DNA of 64,000 nt from Siphonodentalium dalli (lineage: Eukaryota > Mollusca > Scaphopoda > Gadilida > Siphonodentaliidae): contig CP136068.1 in NCBI GenBank assembly GCA_032622095.1, positions 185,324,796 through 185,388,795 on the forward strand, written 5' to 3'. The position numbers and the translations under genes are program-made. This document shows positions 33,401 to 43,171 of the stretch, piece by piece. Position 1 is the first letter of the stretch. Every line of letters begins with the position of its first letter. The notes below the pieces were generated by a model. It had not been told where the DNA came from. It saw only the letters and a list, made by a program, of their open reading frames with translations, and ran no database searches.

Positions 33401-36400
33401 AGATCTAATCAAAGTAACATTCCTCTAGATGTTCTTCGCGTTGAACATTTCACCCTTGTGTTGATGGCATTGTACTTTCTTGAACCATACCGACCACCGC
33501 CCAGCGTGGGTATGACATATCAACCAACTATCAAATGCATCGTCTTTAAGACTTCATAACAGTCTGGGTGGGGCTTATATAGTAGTAGCCAATAGGTACA
33601 CGCCTGGTCCAGTTGATTAAGACGGCTTCCAAACGGATGGGAAGATACATTCCGAGCATCAAATGAAAGCAAATCCACATGAGATCATGTCTGAATCTAA
33701 AACATACCCAAAGAAGGGGCGGTGCTGTCATGGTCCAATTTCATTTCCACTATCATGACGCATGCCCACAAATTAGTACCACGTGGATTGTTATTATCTG
33801 CTTGGATCTGTACGGTGAGACGATTCTTATGATCATGGTCAAGAAGTGTGAGTATATTATGCATTATGGTCTTCTACGCCTTGGCAGAAAGGCATCAGTC
33901 AAATGTTAGGCTTTCAACATTCGAAGTCATATACAGAAGTTGTCCGGGTACGTCAGTACGTGAATATGTGAATTGATGAACCATATATTGAGATGTGGCT
34001 GGATGGGAAGATCACCAGATGTACATTTTGTTATCCACATTTATTTAGGTAACCAAATCTGAAAAATAAGCAGATAGAGAGGTCCTTCTGAAAGCTAGTA
34101 TACGCATCGACCGCATACCTTTCTAGTTTATCACACAAGATGACGTTCAGATCCAATATGTAGCATCTGAATTATACTGTAAGCTACCACGAATGAAGCT
34201 CGTCAATAATAAGGATAAGAATTCCCAGCTTTCGAGACAAACGCACGAGCTTGACACCGGCATATGTGTTGTTTGAAACATTCCGATTATTGGGACCCTT
34301 CTACCAAGAAGTGTAGAAAACTGTGTTGGTGTGAGCGAGATAGATTAATGTGACGAAGAGACGGATGCTGGTCCAGATAATGCTGAATGTGGCAAATCAG
34401 AATAAGCTCAGGTACTGTTGTTTGATTCATGGAAGTCATAATGTGAGTATTCGGCGCACCCATATACGGTTACGGTCATTATGGGCGCTTAGTGGAGAAT
34501 GGATGCCACATCGCGATTATTGTGGGTTTTCATTCTTCCAGAAGGCTACGACCTATGTTGGAACTAATAGATGGCTTATGTACCGTTTCGTCTAATCCAT
34601 ACATATTGATATTATGACAAAAAGTTGAAATTAGTATGTGACAATTTCGACTTCTTTTCAATTTCTGGCCGCCAGTTTGGCCTCCATCTTGACTGTGAGA
34701 GTTGGCCAAACAAGAATGAATACTTCATATCAATGTTCCATATGAACATGTAATTGTGGGTAGAATTCGCGTAACCCTAACGCCCATTTTAAGAAAGTAA
34801 AGGAATGTAAGTTTGTTTTAAAATTTCGGTCGCCATCTTTGATTTGGAAAACAATTTCCTTCATCAGATGCAAGGTAATTACTTCACCTCAGTATTTCCA
34901 ACTCAACTTTCAGCATGTGTGGAGTTTTATCGACAATAATGCCCAATGATGTGAAAATGAGGGAATTTCGGTTATTTTTCAAAATCTGTCCGCCATTGTG
35001 GGCGCCATTTTTGATTTGGGGGACTTTTATTTGGATGTGATAAAAGGACAGTTCTTCGCCTCAGTGTTCCCAACTCACAATAGTAAACAAGTGCGAAGTT
35101 GTCGTGACAATAACGCTCACTGATGTTAAAATCAGTGATTTTCGGCGATTTTTCTATATATGGTGGCCATTTTGGCCGCCATTTTGGATTTGGATGAATA
35201 TTCCTCAACTCAGGTATAAGAGGAATCCTAGCTCGAGTATCTCCTGTACATATATACGCATGGGTTTGTTATGATATCAATAGCATTCATTGATTCGAAA
35301 CAGACATTGCATTTTAATGTGACGCCGTTATTGTCAGGGGCAGAACATGTGGAGAGGGCAGAACAAATTTGTGTCGCCGATTGCCACGAAACTTATATAT
35401 AATCATCCTCATGATATAAGGAATCTAATGGTGTGGATTAAATATGGCAAAAGTGTCGCCGTTCGAGTCAGGGATGCACGGAATGGGAGAGGGGCACCAA
35501 AATTGATCAAACTAATTTTAGCGGCGAGGGGCCATCTAGATGGCACCAAAGGGGTCTACTCGGGGTAGCTTTTTACGTGAAAGATAATGGTGTGGGGTCG
35601 AATTTTCTAAAGTGACGCCGTTGTCAGGGGCAGAAAAGGGGGAGGGCAGAAAAAATGTTTGTCATGAAACTTATATATAATCATTCCCATGATATGAGGC
35701 ATCTAATGGTGTGGTTAAATATGTCAAAAGTGGCGCCGTTCGCGTCAGGGATGCACGGAAGGGGAGAGGAGAACCACAATTGATAAAACTAATTTTAGCG
35801 CCGATTTCCACCAAATTTATATACATTCTTCTCCATGATACAAGCCATCTAATTATGTGATCTAAAGACACCAAATTGCTGTCGTCTGGATGAAAGATTG
35901 TGGGAGAGGCACTAAATTTGATAAGTATGGGTTCAGTCGCCGATTGCAACCACACCTATACAATATCATCCCCATGGGTGCACTGAAAGGCAGAGGGGCA
36001 CCAAAAATTGATACGCAATATTTTTAGCGCCAATTTCCACCAAAGTGATACACATTCTTATCCATGATACGAGGAGTTTAATCGTGTGATTTACAGACGC
36101 CATATTGGTGCTGTTTGGGTGAGAAATGGGGGTGGTTACTAAATTTGATCAAAATTTATTTAGTCGCCGATTAGCACCAAACTTATAAATAATCATCTCC
36201 ATGATATCAGGAGTCTAATTGTGTGGTTTACGGATGTCACAAGTGGGGCCATTCGAGTCAGGGATGCATATAGGGTAAGAGACACACACACAAAATAAAA
36301 GATAAACAGTATGGCCAGCGCCAATTTCCACCAGATTGATACATATTCTTCTTCCTGATACGAGGAATCTAATCGGGTGGTTTAGATACGCCAAATTGGT

Positions 36401-37530
36401 GCCGTTTGGGCGAGAGATATGGGGGGATCTAAATTTGATATAGTCGCCAATTTTCACAAATTTTATATATATGGATTTCCATAATGAGTCTAAGTGTGCA
36501 GTTTAATGATGACAAAAGTGGTGCGCTTCAGTCTGAAATAGGGACGGGAGGGTCAACAAAACTGATAGAAAAAAATGTTTAGTGCCAATTATCATCAAAT
36601 TCATACACGTCCTTCTCAAATGATACGAGGAATCAAATCGTGTGTGTTAAAAACGTATAATGAACTAGCAAAACTGATTCATAGAAGCTTAGACAGCATT
36701 AAACGTATATTTATCATTTTATTTAAGATATACACATATTCTTGCAAACTGGGAGACCTCGAACCGTCAGAGGATTGCATATTAAAATGGATTATATATA
36801 TTATAACACAATTGGGTCTGTTCCATTCAATATAGTTTCCACAATTTGTTTTTACAATAACCACTCAAAATCTCGCTTTCTGTCGGGCACATGTAACTGA
36901 TATACGTGCATACCAACATTTCTTTTAAACTGCGAATATTTCGTCGATATATAGAACTATTGTTGTTGAAATCTGATGAAACTGGGACCATCGAAACGGT
37001 TTGTGTACCTTTAATAATAGGTACATATTACACAAGCTGTTAAACAGAGTTCGGTCCCCTCACTACGCTATGTCTGACCGCTGCCGGCATGTGTATTTTA
37101 TTAATTAAATCTAATAGTTTTTATTGAAGTATTTTGTCAGTTTCAATTCATTCTGACTTGATCTGGACAATTTTCAAATGAATATGAGCGGTTCAGTTTC
37201 TCAGAATAATGCAGAATGAATTGTAACCTACAGAAGTCTCAAATAAATAAATGCGCGATTTTTTTCACATTATGTGTAGATGCTGGCAGCGGTAAATCCT
37301 GAATTCTGCTTGGATCTAGCATATTACCCACCTGTATGATGCTGCCGTTTCCCGCGCCCCGCATACAATCCATTCGGACAGACCATGCTCAGCATTGTGG
37401 GAATGTTCGATCCGCATAACGCTCCCGATCCGGCTCTATTTCGTGTATCCTCATTGCATACTCTATTCGCGGGTTGAGCGTACCTTATAGCTAACAGAAC
37501 AAATAGAACCACCGTTAACATTAGACCCAT
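27133..37530 (-). CDS. ILP: Molluscan insulin-related peptide precursor (two coding exons)
   Basis: The coding exons are 37530-37332 and 27491-27133 on the minus strand, joined in phase 1 as in other insulin genes. They give 185 residues. Residues 1-18 are a signal peptide (core LMLTVVLFVLLAI). The B chain has Cys25, Cys39 and Cys51, with the usual 11 residues between the last two (LCGSNIPTMLSMVC), and ends at GRGKR. The C-peptide ends FLTKR. The A chain has Cys98, 100, 101, 105 and 114 (GIVCECCYHQC...YC), the CC-x3-C-x8-C core plus the extra Cys. With the extra B-chain Cys, that makes the eight-Cys pattern known from molluscan insulins. After RGKR a 63-residue extension follows, with one KR site. 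It should be a secreted neuroendocrine hormone acting through an insulin-type receptor tyrosine kinase (inferred). Confidence 0.94.
27968..28089. repeat. Near-perfect hairpin in the insulin intron
   Basis: AGGAGCTTGGAATTTGGT...GGCAGAACCACCACCCGGGA is mirrored to the right around CACCTTTGG. The arms are about 55 bp. A (TA)n tract precedes it at about 27840-27858. Confidence 0.9.
28511..28555 (+). promoter_or_regulatory. Isolated TATA-like core promoter candidate
   Basis: GAGTATAAAAGCGGCG lies about 38 bases upstream of an ATG that opens MESQPYVRTNRRWKGH, on the strand opposite to the insulin gene. The frame then runs into D-family repeat and stops. No further exon is found, so the promoter reading is a guess based on the TATAAAAG match in a GC-richer patch. 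Confidence 0.3.
28617..28770 (-). repeat. D-family fragment
   Basis: GATACTCAATCCGATTCGAT...TTATCAGAATTGATTAATTG matches the left part of the element at 60955-61370. Confidence 0.8.
28826..29952 (+). mobile_element. hAT-like element, copy 1, 8-bp TSD
   Basis: The ends are AGGGGGGGGGGTCG and its inverse CGACCCCCCCCCCTG. AGTAACTC is duplicated at 28818-28825 and 29953-29960 (one base of slack at the border). A second copy in inverted orientation spans 45842-46942. The inside has short repeats around CAGCACTCC/GAGTGCTGG and no long ORF. It sits within the insulin intron. Confidence 0.88.
29961..31324. other. Insulin intron spacer
   Basis: A D-family fragment lies at about 30655-30770 (AAATTACTATTTCTTTGGTT). 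A 32-bp duplication around GACCGCACACTATCTATG lies at 30896-30952. ATGGCGGCC-rich sequence lies near 30.96-31.13 kb. No gene is recognised. Confidence 0.5.
31325..35315. repeat. About 4-kb ancient imperfect inverted repeat
   Basis: The left arm begins near GCAATGTCTGCTTCGAATC (31357) and the right arm ends GATTCGAAACAGACATTGC (about 35309). Matching blocks continue inward. They include TAGTGTTCCC-type ends, AATTTCTGG...AAGATGGCGGCC and CACATCGCGATTATTGTGGG against its inverse at 32160. They also include TCACACTTCTTGACCATGAT (32753) against its inverse near 33835. The unique centre is about 33020-33560. The arms are clearly diverged with many indels. A 130-codon minus frame (32622-33014) is not supported as a gene. 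Confidence 0.75.
35330..36850 (+). repeat. Q-family degenerate repeat, second locus
   Basis: Same block order and orientation as 19980-21830. Shared motifs are ACGCCGTTATTGTCAGGGGC, GGATGCACGGAAGGGGAGAG, ATTTCCACCAAATTTATA and the tail CTCGAACCGTCAGAGGATTG. No coding support. Confidence 0.82.
36851..37331. other. Insulin intron, near donor
   Basis: A D-family right end (GGGACCATCGAAACGGTTTG) lies at about 36960-37015. Next to it, CAGAGTTCGGTCCCCTCACT...GCTATGTCTGACCGCTG is an inverted relative of 61985-62060. The remainder is featureless. Confidence 0.5.
37332..37530 (-). CDS. ILP: Insulin-related peptide, exon with signal peptide and B chain
   Basis: The start is the ATG at 37530 (MGLMLTVVLFVLLAI). 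An upstream in-frame ATG at 37611 falls inside the TATA box, so it cannot be in the transcript. The B chain runs from about Gln19 through RVCNEDTRNR, ALCGSNIPTMLSMVC and PNGLYAGRGKR. The donor is CATACAG/GTGGGT. The exon has 199 coding bases and ends in phase 1, which fits the phase of the A-chain exon. Confidence 0.93.
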
Positions 37531-37610
37531 TCCTGTCCATGTGATGCTTGAGACGACGGAGCCTAGTGTGTCGATCTCTGTTGAAAGGACCGCGTTCTTA
37601 AAACTGGTCA

Positions 37611-37618
37611 CTTATATA
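37611..37618 (-). promoter_or_regulatory. TATA box of the insulin-related gene
   Basis: GGGTATATAAGTGACC on the minus strand. It lies about 81 bases upstream of the start codon, so a start of transcription near 37585 would leave a 5' leader of about 55 bases. Confidence 0.7.
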
Positions 37619-37679
37619 CCCAGGAATGGGCAGGATGCACCCAGCGTCGGTATAGGTTTCATATCCGGTATTATTTGAG

Positions 37680-37870
37680 CTGTCTCACACGTGTTTGGAT
37701 TCTGATTGTCATGGAAGACCTACAGTGGCAGATGGTCAATGTTATGACGCAGGTATATATCACGTATATGTCACGTGGTTCCAAAACAAGTGTTGCCGGG
37801 TATTTTTCAATGAGTGGTATATTCTTTCTGAACGATAACATCTCAGTGATGCTGAATTGGTAAATGTTTC
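37680..37870 (+). repeat. Dispersed repeat, related to 40850-41050
   Basis: TTGGATTCTGATTGTCATGG, ATCACGTATATGTCACGTGG and ACGATAACATCTCA have diverged counterparts in the same order near 40860-41015. It lies between the insulin promoter and the 30-bp VNTR. Confidence 0.65.
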
Positions 37871-37879
37871 CTGCTAAAC

Positions 37880-38740
37880 GATACCCACGATCACTCAAAC
37901 ATGCAAAAAGACACTCATGATATCTCAAACATGCAAAAAGACACTCATTATCACTCAAACGTGCAAAAAGACACTCATGATCACTCAAACATGCAAAAAG
38001 ACACCCATGATATCTCAAACATGCAAAAAGACACCCATGATATCTCAAACATGCAAAAAGACACTCATGATCACTCAAACATATAAACAGACACAGATTA
38101 TCTTTCAAACGGGCAAAAAGACACCCAGAATATCTTATGTGAAATAGACACACATGATCTCCCAAACGTGCAAAAAGACACACACGATCTCTCAAACGTG
38201 CAAAAAGACACGCATGATCTCTCAAACGTGCAAAAAAACGTGCAAAAAGACACCCACGATCTCTCAAATACATAAACAGACACAGATGATATGTGAAACC
38301 TGCAAAAAGACCCCATGATATCTCAAACGTGCAAAAAGACACACATGATCTCTCAAACGTGCTAAAAGACACCATGATCTCTTAAACGTGCAAAAAGACA
38401 CCCATTATGATTATCACTCAAACATATACACGGACACAGATGATCTTTCAAAAGTGCAAAAAGATAACCAGAATATCTTTATGTGAAAATAGACACACAT
38501 GATTTCACAAACGTGCAAAAAGACAAACATGATCTCTCAAACGTGCAAAAAGACACCCATGATCTCTCCAACATGCAAAAAGACCCACATGATCACTCAA
38601 ACATATAAACAGACACAGATGATCTTTCAAACGTGCAAAAAGACACCCAGAATATTTTTATGTGCAAATAGACACACATGATCTCGCAAACGTGCAAAAA
38701 GACACACATGATCTCTCAAACGTGCAAAAAAAGGGTTCTA
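37880..38740 (+). repeat. 30-bp VNTR upstream of the insulin promoter
   Basis: About 28 units of ATGATCTCTCAAACGTGCAA plus AAAGACACCC, with interspersed ATATAAACAGACACAG variants. Single units also occur at about 40140-40200 and, inverted, at 40410-40490. It starts about 260 bp upstream of the TATA box. The long minus frame across it is an artefact of the unit being a multiple of three. Confidence 0.92.
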
Positions 38741-39089
38741 CTAAACACAGCAAGTCCCTGGATATGCGGCAAGTCCCCGGTAAACGCAGCAAGTCCCTCT
38801 AATTTAGGGTGGATTAGTGGAATTGTTGATGAGTTTAATCAGTGTGTTATTATCCATTTGATTTATGATATGTGGCCGTTGATTAGAGTTGATTGGAAAT
38901 ATTTATCCCTTTATAATTATTTAAGATGGGTATTTGTAGATTTTTATATATAAAATAAAAGTTTTTCTAAGTTTTATTAAGTTGCTATTTCTTTTATTCT
39001 ACATGTGATCAGCAGACTTGAGTTACATCACGTTTTACTGTGAATCGTGTTCTTTCGACAGCAACGGTGAATATGATGTGTTAAAAGCA
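38741..39089. other. Spacer
   Basis: Three short GCAAGTCCC units lie at 38755-38800. AT-rich sequence follows without a gene. Confidence 0.45.
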
Positions 39090-39395
39090 TTAAATAGGTT
39101 AGTAATATTTGCTAGTTAGTCTATTCCTGATATGGTATAAATAAAGAGCGTTTACATCACTAATGTGAGAACATTTTACACCTAATAATATTTGACATTA
39201 TTATAAAAGCATTGACTATGTTTATTTGTTAGTCTATTCCTGCTATGGTATAAATAAAGAGCGTTTACATCACTAATGTGAGAAAATATGATATTGACAT
39301 TATTATAAAAGCATTAACTATGTTAGTAATTAGCGTTTATTTGTTAGTCTATTCCTGCTATGATTTAAATAAAGAGCGTTTCGCTGAACCATATT
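39090..39395 (+). repeat. Three tandem copies of a roughly 130-bp segment
   Basis: TTAGTCTATTCCTGCTATGG and the following TATAAATAAAGAGCGTTT recur at about 39115, 39230 and 39345. The last copy abuts the exon-like ORF at 39405. Confidence 0.85.
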
Positions 39396-39404
39396 CTTAA
39401 ACAG

Positions 39405-39776
39405 ACAGTGGATTGGAAATCAAAACCTTTAACGGAGTTAGTGCAGGCGCTATTTAGTATAGTTGAGGGAGGGTACACGGAATTGCAACGTAGTTTATTT
39501 GGATTCGGACAGTTTACGTTAACCCAGGAGTTCGCAAAATTCTATGTTCGCCCGGAAATTTGGAATACAAAATCATCAGAAGTAAGAGACAAACATTTTA
39601 ATAGATTTTTAAGAGAAATAAAGCCAGTCCACGAGAAGATGCTGAGAACAACAGAAGACCAGAGGATGGTACTTTCAGCTGTTAGTGCAGGAATAAAACC
39701 GGGACAACGGAAAATAAAACGAACGGCAAAGACTACCACAATCCCTTATAGCAAAGTTTCCAGGACCGGACAGTGA
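39405..39776 (+). CDS. Hypothetical ORF, likely a 3' exon (120+ codons)
   Basis: The frame is open from 39369 and has no good ATG start. A possible acceptor, TATTCTTAAACAG, ends at 39404. Residues include DWKSKPLTELVQALFSI, GYTELQRSLFGFGQF, FAKFYVRPEIW and EIKPVHEKML, ending KVSRTGQ with TGA. The composition looks protein-like and mixed, unlike the minisatellites around it. I do not recognise the family. AATAAA starts directly after the stop at 39777. It could be the last exon of a host gene whose other exons I cannot find, or a fragment of a mobile-element gene. Confidence 0.45.
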   Translation, partial: TVDWKSKPLTELVQALFSIVEGGYTELQRSLFGFGQFTLTQEFAKFYVRPEIWNTKSSEVRDKHFNRFLREIKPVHEKMLRTTEDQRMVLSAVSAGIKPGQRKIKRTAKTTTIPYSKVSRTGQ

Positions 39777-40849
39777 AATAAAAGAGTTAAACAAAACAAT
39801 TTTAATACATGTATCCAAATATTTTATAGTCAATAAAATCTTCCCAAACTAATGCCTCAATACCTTGGTTTTGCCCCTTCTTTACCTGGCCATAATTTAT
39901 TCTAATAAACTTTACTTTCAGCTCACTTCACTGCTATAAATATATGTGTATTTATAAAACTGTGCTCTATTTTTCTTTCGTTGCTATTCTACTATTCTCA
40001 TGTTACTTGTTTGCATTTACCATTAAAATAAATCCAACTCTTAATTTTATTATTCAATGATTCAGTCCCACAATTCAGTCCAATTCCCTTCAATAATCTA
40101 TCAGTGTAACGATAAAAATTAAAGCCCTTTGATTAAAGACACAAATGATCATTCAAACGTGCAAAAAGACACACAGGATATCTCAAATGTGCAAAAAGAC
40201 AACCATTATTTCGAAATAGATTAGTCGTCTGCTAATGATTATAATATTAAATATTTGTTTAGGTCGTAGTTGAATTGTAAAGGAATTGTAATATGTATTC
40301 CGTTCGCATTGAGTTTGACTCGCATACAGTTCCGTATTATTGTAATATGTATTCCGTTCGCATTGAGTTTGACTCGCATACAGTTCCGTTGAATTTGAGA
40401 TACTTGACGACATTTTTGCACATATTGGAGATCATGTGTGTCTTTTTGCGCGTTTATGAGATCCTAGGTGTCATTTTGCACGAAACGTTGGGACAATGAC
40501 CAATTCAGACTCAGTGAACAGAGTGTCTCCGTTTGGGCGGGGTGTCAAACTGAGAATTCCCAACTATATGTCCCTTGAACTAGACACTAATTGTTTTTAT
40601 TCCCTAATCCGGACATTCGGCCGAAGAAAGGTCCATTGGTACCCCTTGTTTTAGAATTTTTCAACTGGTACATCAAGCTTGGACAACTGTTTGGAATTTC
40701 CAACCTGACACCCCTATATTGTCGACACCCCTATATTGTTGACATCCCTATATTGTTGACATCCTATCCCTATATTGTTGGAAATTCACCAACTGGTGGC
40801 AACTTTACCGAACATTTGATATCCGACACAAAGTCGATTGATTGTCGTC
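39777..40849. other. Spacer with short repeats
   Basis: There is a 53-bp duplication around ATGTATTCCGTTCGCATTGA at 40290-40390. CCCTATATTGTTGACAT is repeated about four times at 40715-40780, between inverted GGAATTTCCAAC and GTTGGAAATTC. No gene. Confidence 0.55.
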
Positions 40850-41110
40850 GATCTATGTTTCTCGCATTCGATTCTGATTTGTCGCGGAAGACGTAGAATT
40901 GCAGATTGTCATGTTACTGACACCCACGTGACACCCACGTCGCTCCAATACTAGTGTCGTCAACAACGGGGTAGATTTCAGTGAGTGGGCGAGTTTGTTT
41001 AAACGATAGCATCTCATGGCTGGGAACGTAGCTATAGAGGTCTCCGTTAGGGTGTCCAACATAAAAGTTCCAACTGCAACCCACGCATACTTCCTTTCTA
41101 TCCTCTGGCA
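40850..41110 (+). repeat. Dispersed repeat, related to 37680-37870
   Basis: GACACCCACGTGACACCCAC, TCAGTGAGTGGGCGAG and ACGATAGCATCTCATGG align with the copy next to the insulin promoter. Confidence 0.6.
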
Positions 41111-41344
41111 CCGATAGGGTACTGGTCTGTGGTTTTCTATATTTAGCGGGAAGGGGGGGGGGGGTTCCCCAGTAAAAATTGCGAATTCGATCATCCCAAA
41201 TTCAAATGTCCTACTTTGAGAACAATTACTTCATTAAAAACCTGTTGACAGAAGGGAGATTTAGAGCATTGGGTATTGTTCATGTTATGCTACTCAGTAA
41301 AATGGCAGCCACTTATAATTAACTCTTGTGTTTGATATGACTGA

Positions 41345-41812
41345 CGTCTGTCATGAGCATTGCTGTCCATATGTGTGTTTAGGTTTTATTTGACTGACGT
41401 TTTCCATGCGCGTCGCTGTCCATATGTGTGTTTAGGTTTTATTTGACTGACGTTTTCCATGCGCGTCGCTGTCCATATGTGTGTTTAGGTTTGATTTGAC
41501 TGACGTTTGCCATGCGTGTCGCTGTTCATATATGTGTTTAGGTGTAATTTGACTGACGATTGCCATGCGCGTCGCTGTCCATATGTGTGTTTAGGTTTGA
41601 TTTGACTGATGTTTGCCATGCGTGTCGCTGTTGATATATGTGTTTAGGTGTAATTTGACTGACGTTTGCCATGCGCGTCGCTGTCCATATGTGTGTTTAG
41701 GTTTGATTTGACTGACGTTTGCCATGCGCATCGCTGTCCATATGTGTGTTTAGGTTTGATTTGACTGACGTTTGCCATGCGCGTTGCTGTCCATATATAT
41801 GTTTAGATATTA
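41345..41812 (+). repeat. About 53-bp minisatellite
   Basis: Eight to nine units of GACTGACGTTTGCCATGCGC plus GTCGCTGTCCATATGTGTG and TTTAGGTTTGATTT. TGACGTTT recurs in most units. Confidence 0.9.
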
Positions 41813-41814
41813 GA

Positions 41815-42460
41815 GGGGTTTCGCACTCTCACGGATATATTTTAGACTACGTTTAGCTGTTCGTATCCGCAAAATGCACGGAGTCAACAAAATTCGTTTC
41901 GCAAATCGTAACGACTACGATTAGGATTATTACGCGCGCCGCGTATATACTGTCCTAGATATTCTATAGATAGCTGTGGTTCGCTGGGCGTTTTATTTAT
42001 AGTTAATGGGAATTTCTGGGAGTATTAAAAGTCGAACTGGGAACCGGAGGCCGAGTCCGTAAAAGGTTTAGTTGCGAATTTCAATTTCGTTTATTGTCCT
42101 TTACATTAGTATGTCAATGGTGTTTATTTTTGGTTTGTGACAAGCTATGTCAAATACAAATAAAGAAATGAAAAGGATAATTTGTAAGTCTTATATTTTA
42201 ACTTTTATAGACATTTTTCGTTCTGCAGCCCACTGGGGGTTGTAGTCGGGGACGGCCGAGTCGACCGCCGGTTCGTTAAATAGGTGCTGGTTGTTATTGT
42301 TATTTTAACGGAATTCTAAGTGGGTCATTCGCGAAACCAATATATTTTATATTCTATAATTACAATCATTGGGTATATAATATATGATCTTGAGCGCGTT
42401 ACCATTTCTGACATTGGTTTTCTTGTTGTTTTGTTCTTTAGAATTGACATACCGATCAAA
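41815..42460 (+). repeat. R-family dispersed repeat
   Basis: ATTACGCGCGCCGCGTATAT, AAGTCGAACTGGGAACCGGA, TCTGCAGCCCACTGGGGGTT and TTAGGTGCTGG-type blocks recur in order at 59565-60085 and, inverted, before 24345. Confidence 0.82.
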
Positions 42461-43171
42461 ATCTTCCCGAGAATAAACGACTTGACAAAAATATACTGAT
42501 TATAATTTATTTGCCGAAAAAGTAGGGAGCTACAGGCTCCCTAAAATCGATATTAGAAGTTAGATGTATTATAATTTATATAGACAATTACAATACTGAA
42601 TACAAATACCATACACTTATTGAAGTTGATGACTTATACAGGCATTGATTACACTTATACAGTTTACACAATCAGTGTTGAAATCAGACAATGAAAACTG
42701 GTAGTTGTAGTAGTAATAATAACCTAGACACAGTAATATTCACGTGACATTGTGATTCATATACATATGTTGAGAATGGTGTCATTGTAAATAACTTGCT
42801 GACAAATGAATTATGACTTTTATATGTGGAATATAGATATTCGAACCGAAATAGCTTGATAAGATCAGACTACTTCATTTATATGGAGTTAACTTATATT
42901 CGAATTCCCATTAAAATATTATTTTTGGCAAGAACACCGCCAAACCGAAGGCCAGCCAAAAATGAAAAAGAATGTCAATAAGTTTTTTATCCTACCTTAG
43001 AACTCTCCCTGTAACAAGACTGGCATCCATCTTTGCACTAACCGTAATGTGAATATGCACTACATGAAAGACTTCTGTATTCAAGAGGTTTCATGATAAT
43101 TGGTTCATCATATAACATAGATGTATACATTAACAATTAATCATTCAATAAATTATATACAATTCCTACCA
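42461..43171. other. Likely 3' part of a mobile element, no ORF
   Basis: AT-rich sequence downstream of the decayed SGNH segment. No gene or repeat unit is recognised. It may be the element's 3' non-coding tail. Confidence 0.35.

Noticed and set aside
37530-37611. Upstream in-frame ATG of the insulin exon as the true start
   Set aside because: It overlaps the TATA box and would put 27 residues before a perfectly good signal peptide.
37671-38375. 234-codon minus-strand frame rich in CLFARLRD
   Set aside because: Entirely 30-bp VNTR sequence.
37880-38740. 30-bp units that could be mistaken for a CRISPR array
   Set aside because: Units are contiguous without unique spacers, and the context is a eukaryotic nuclear genome.
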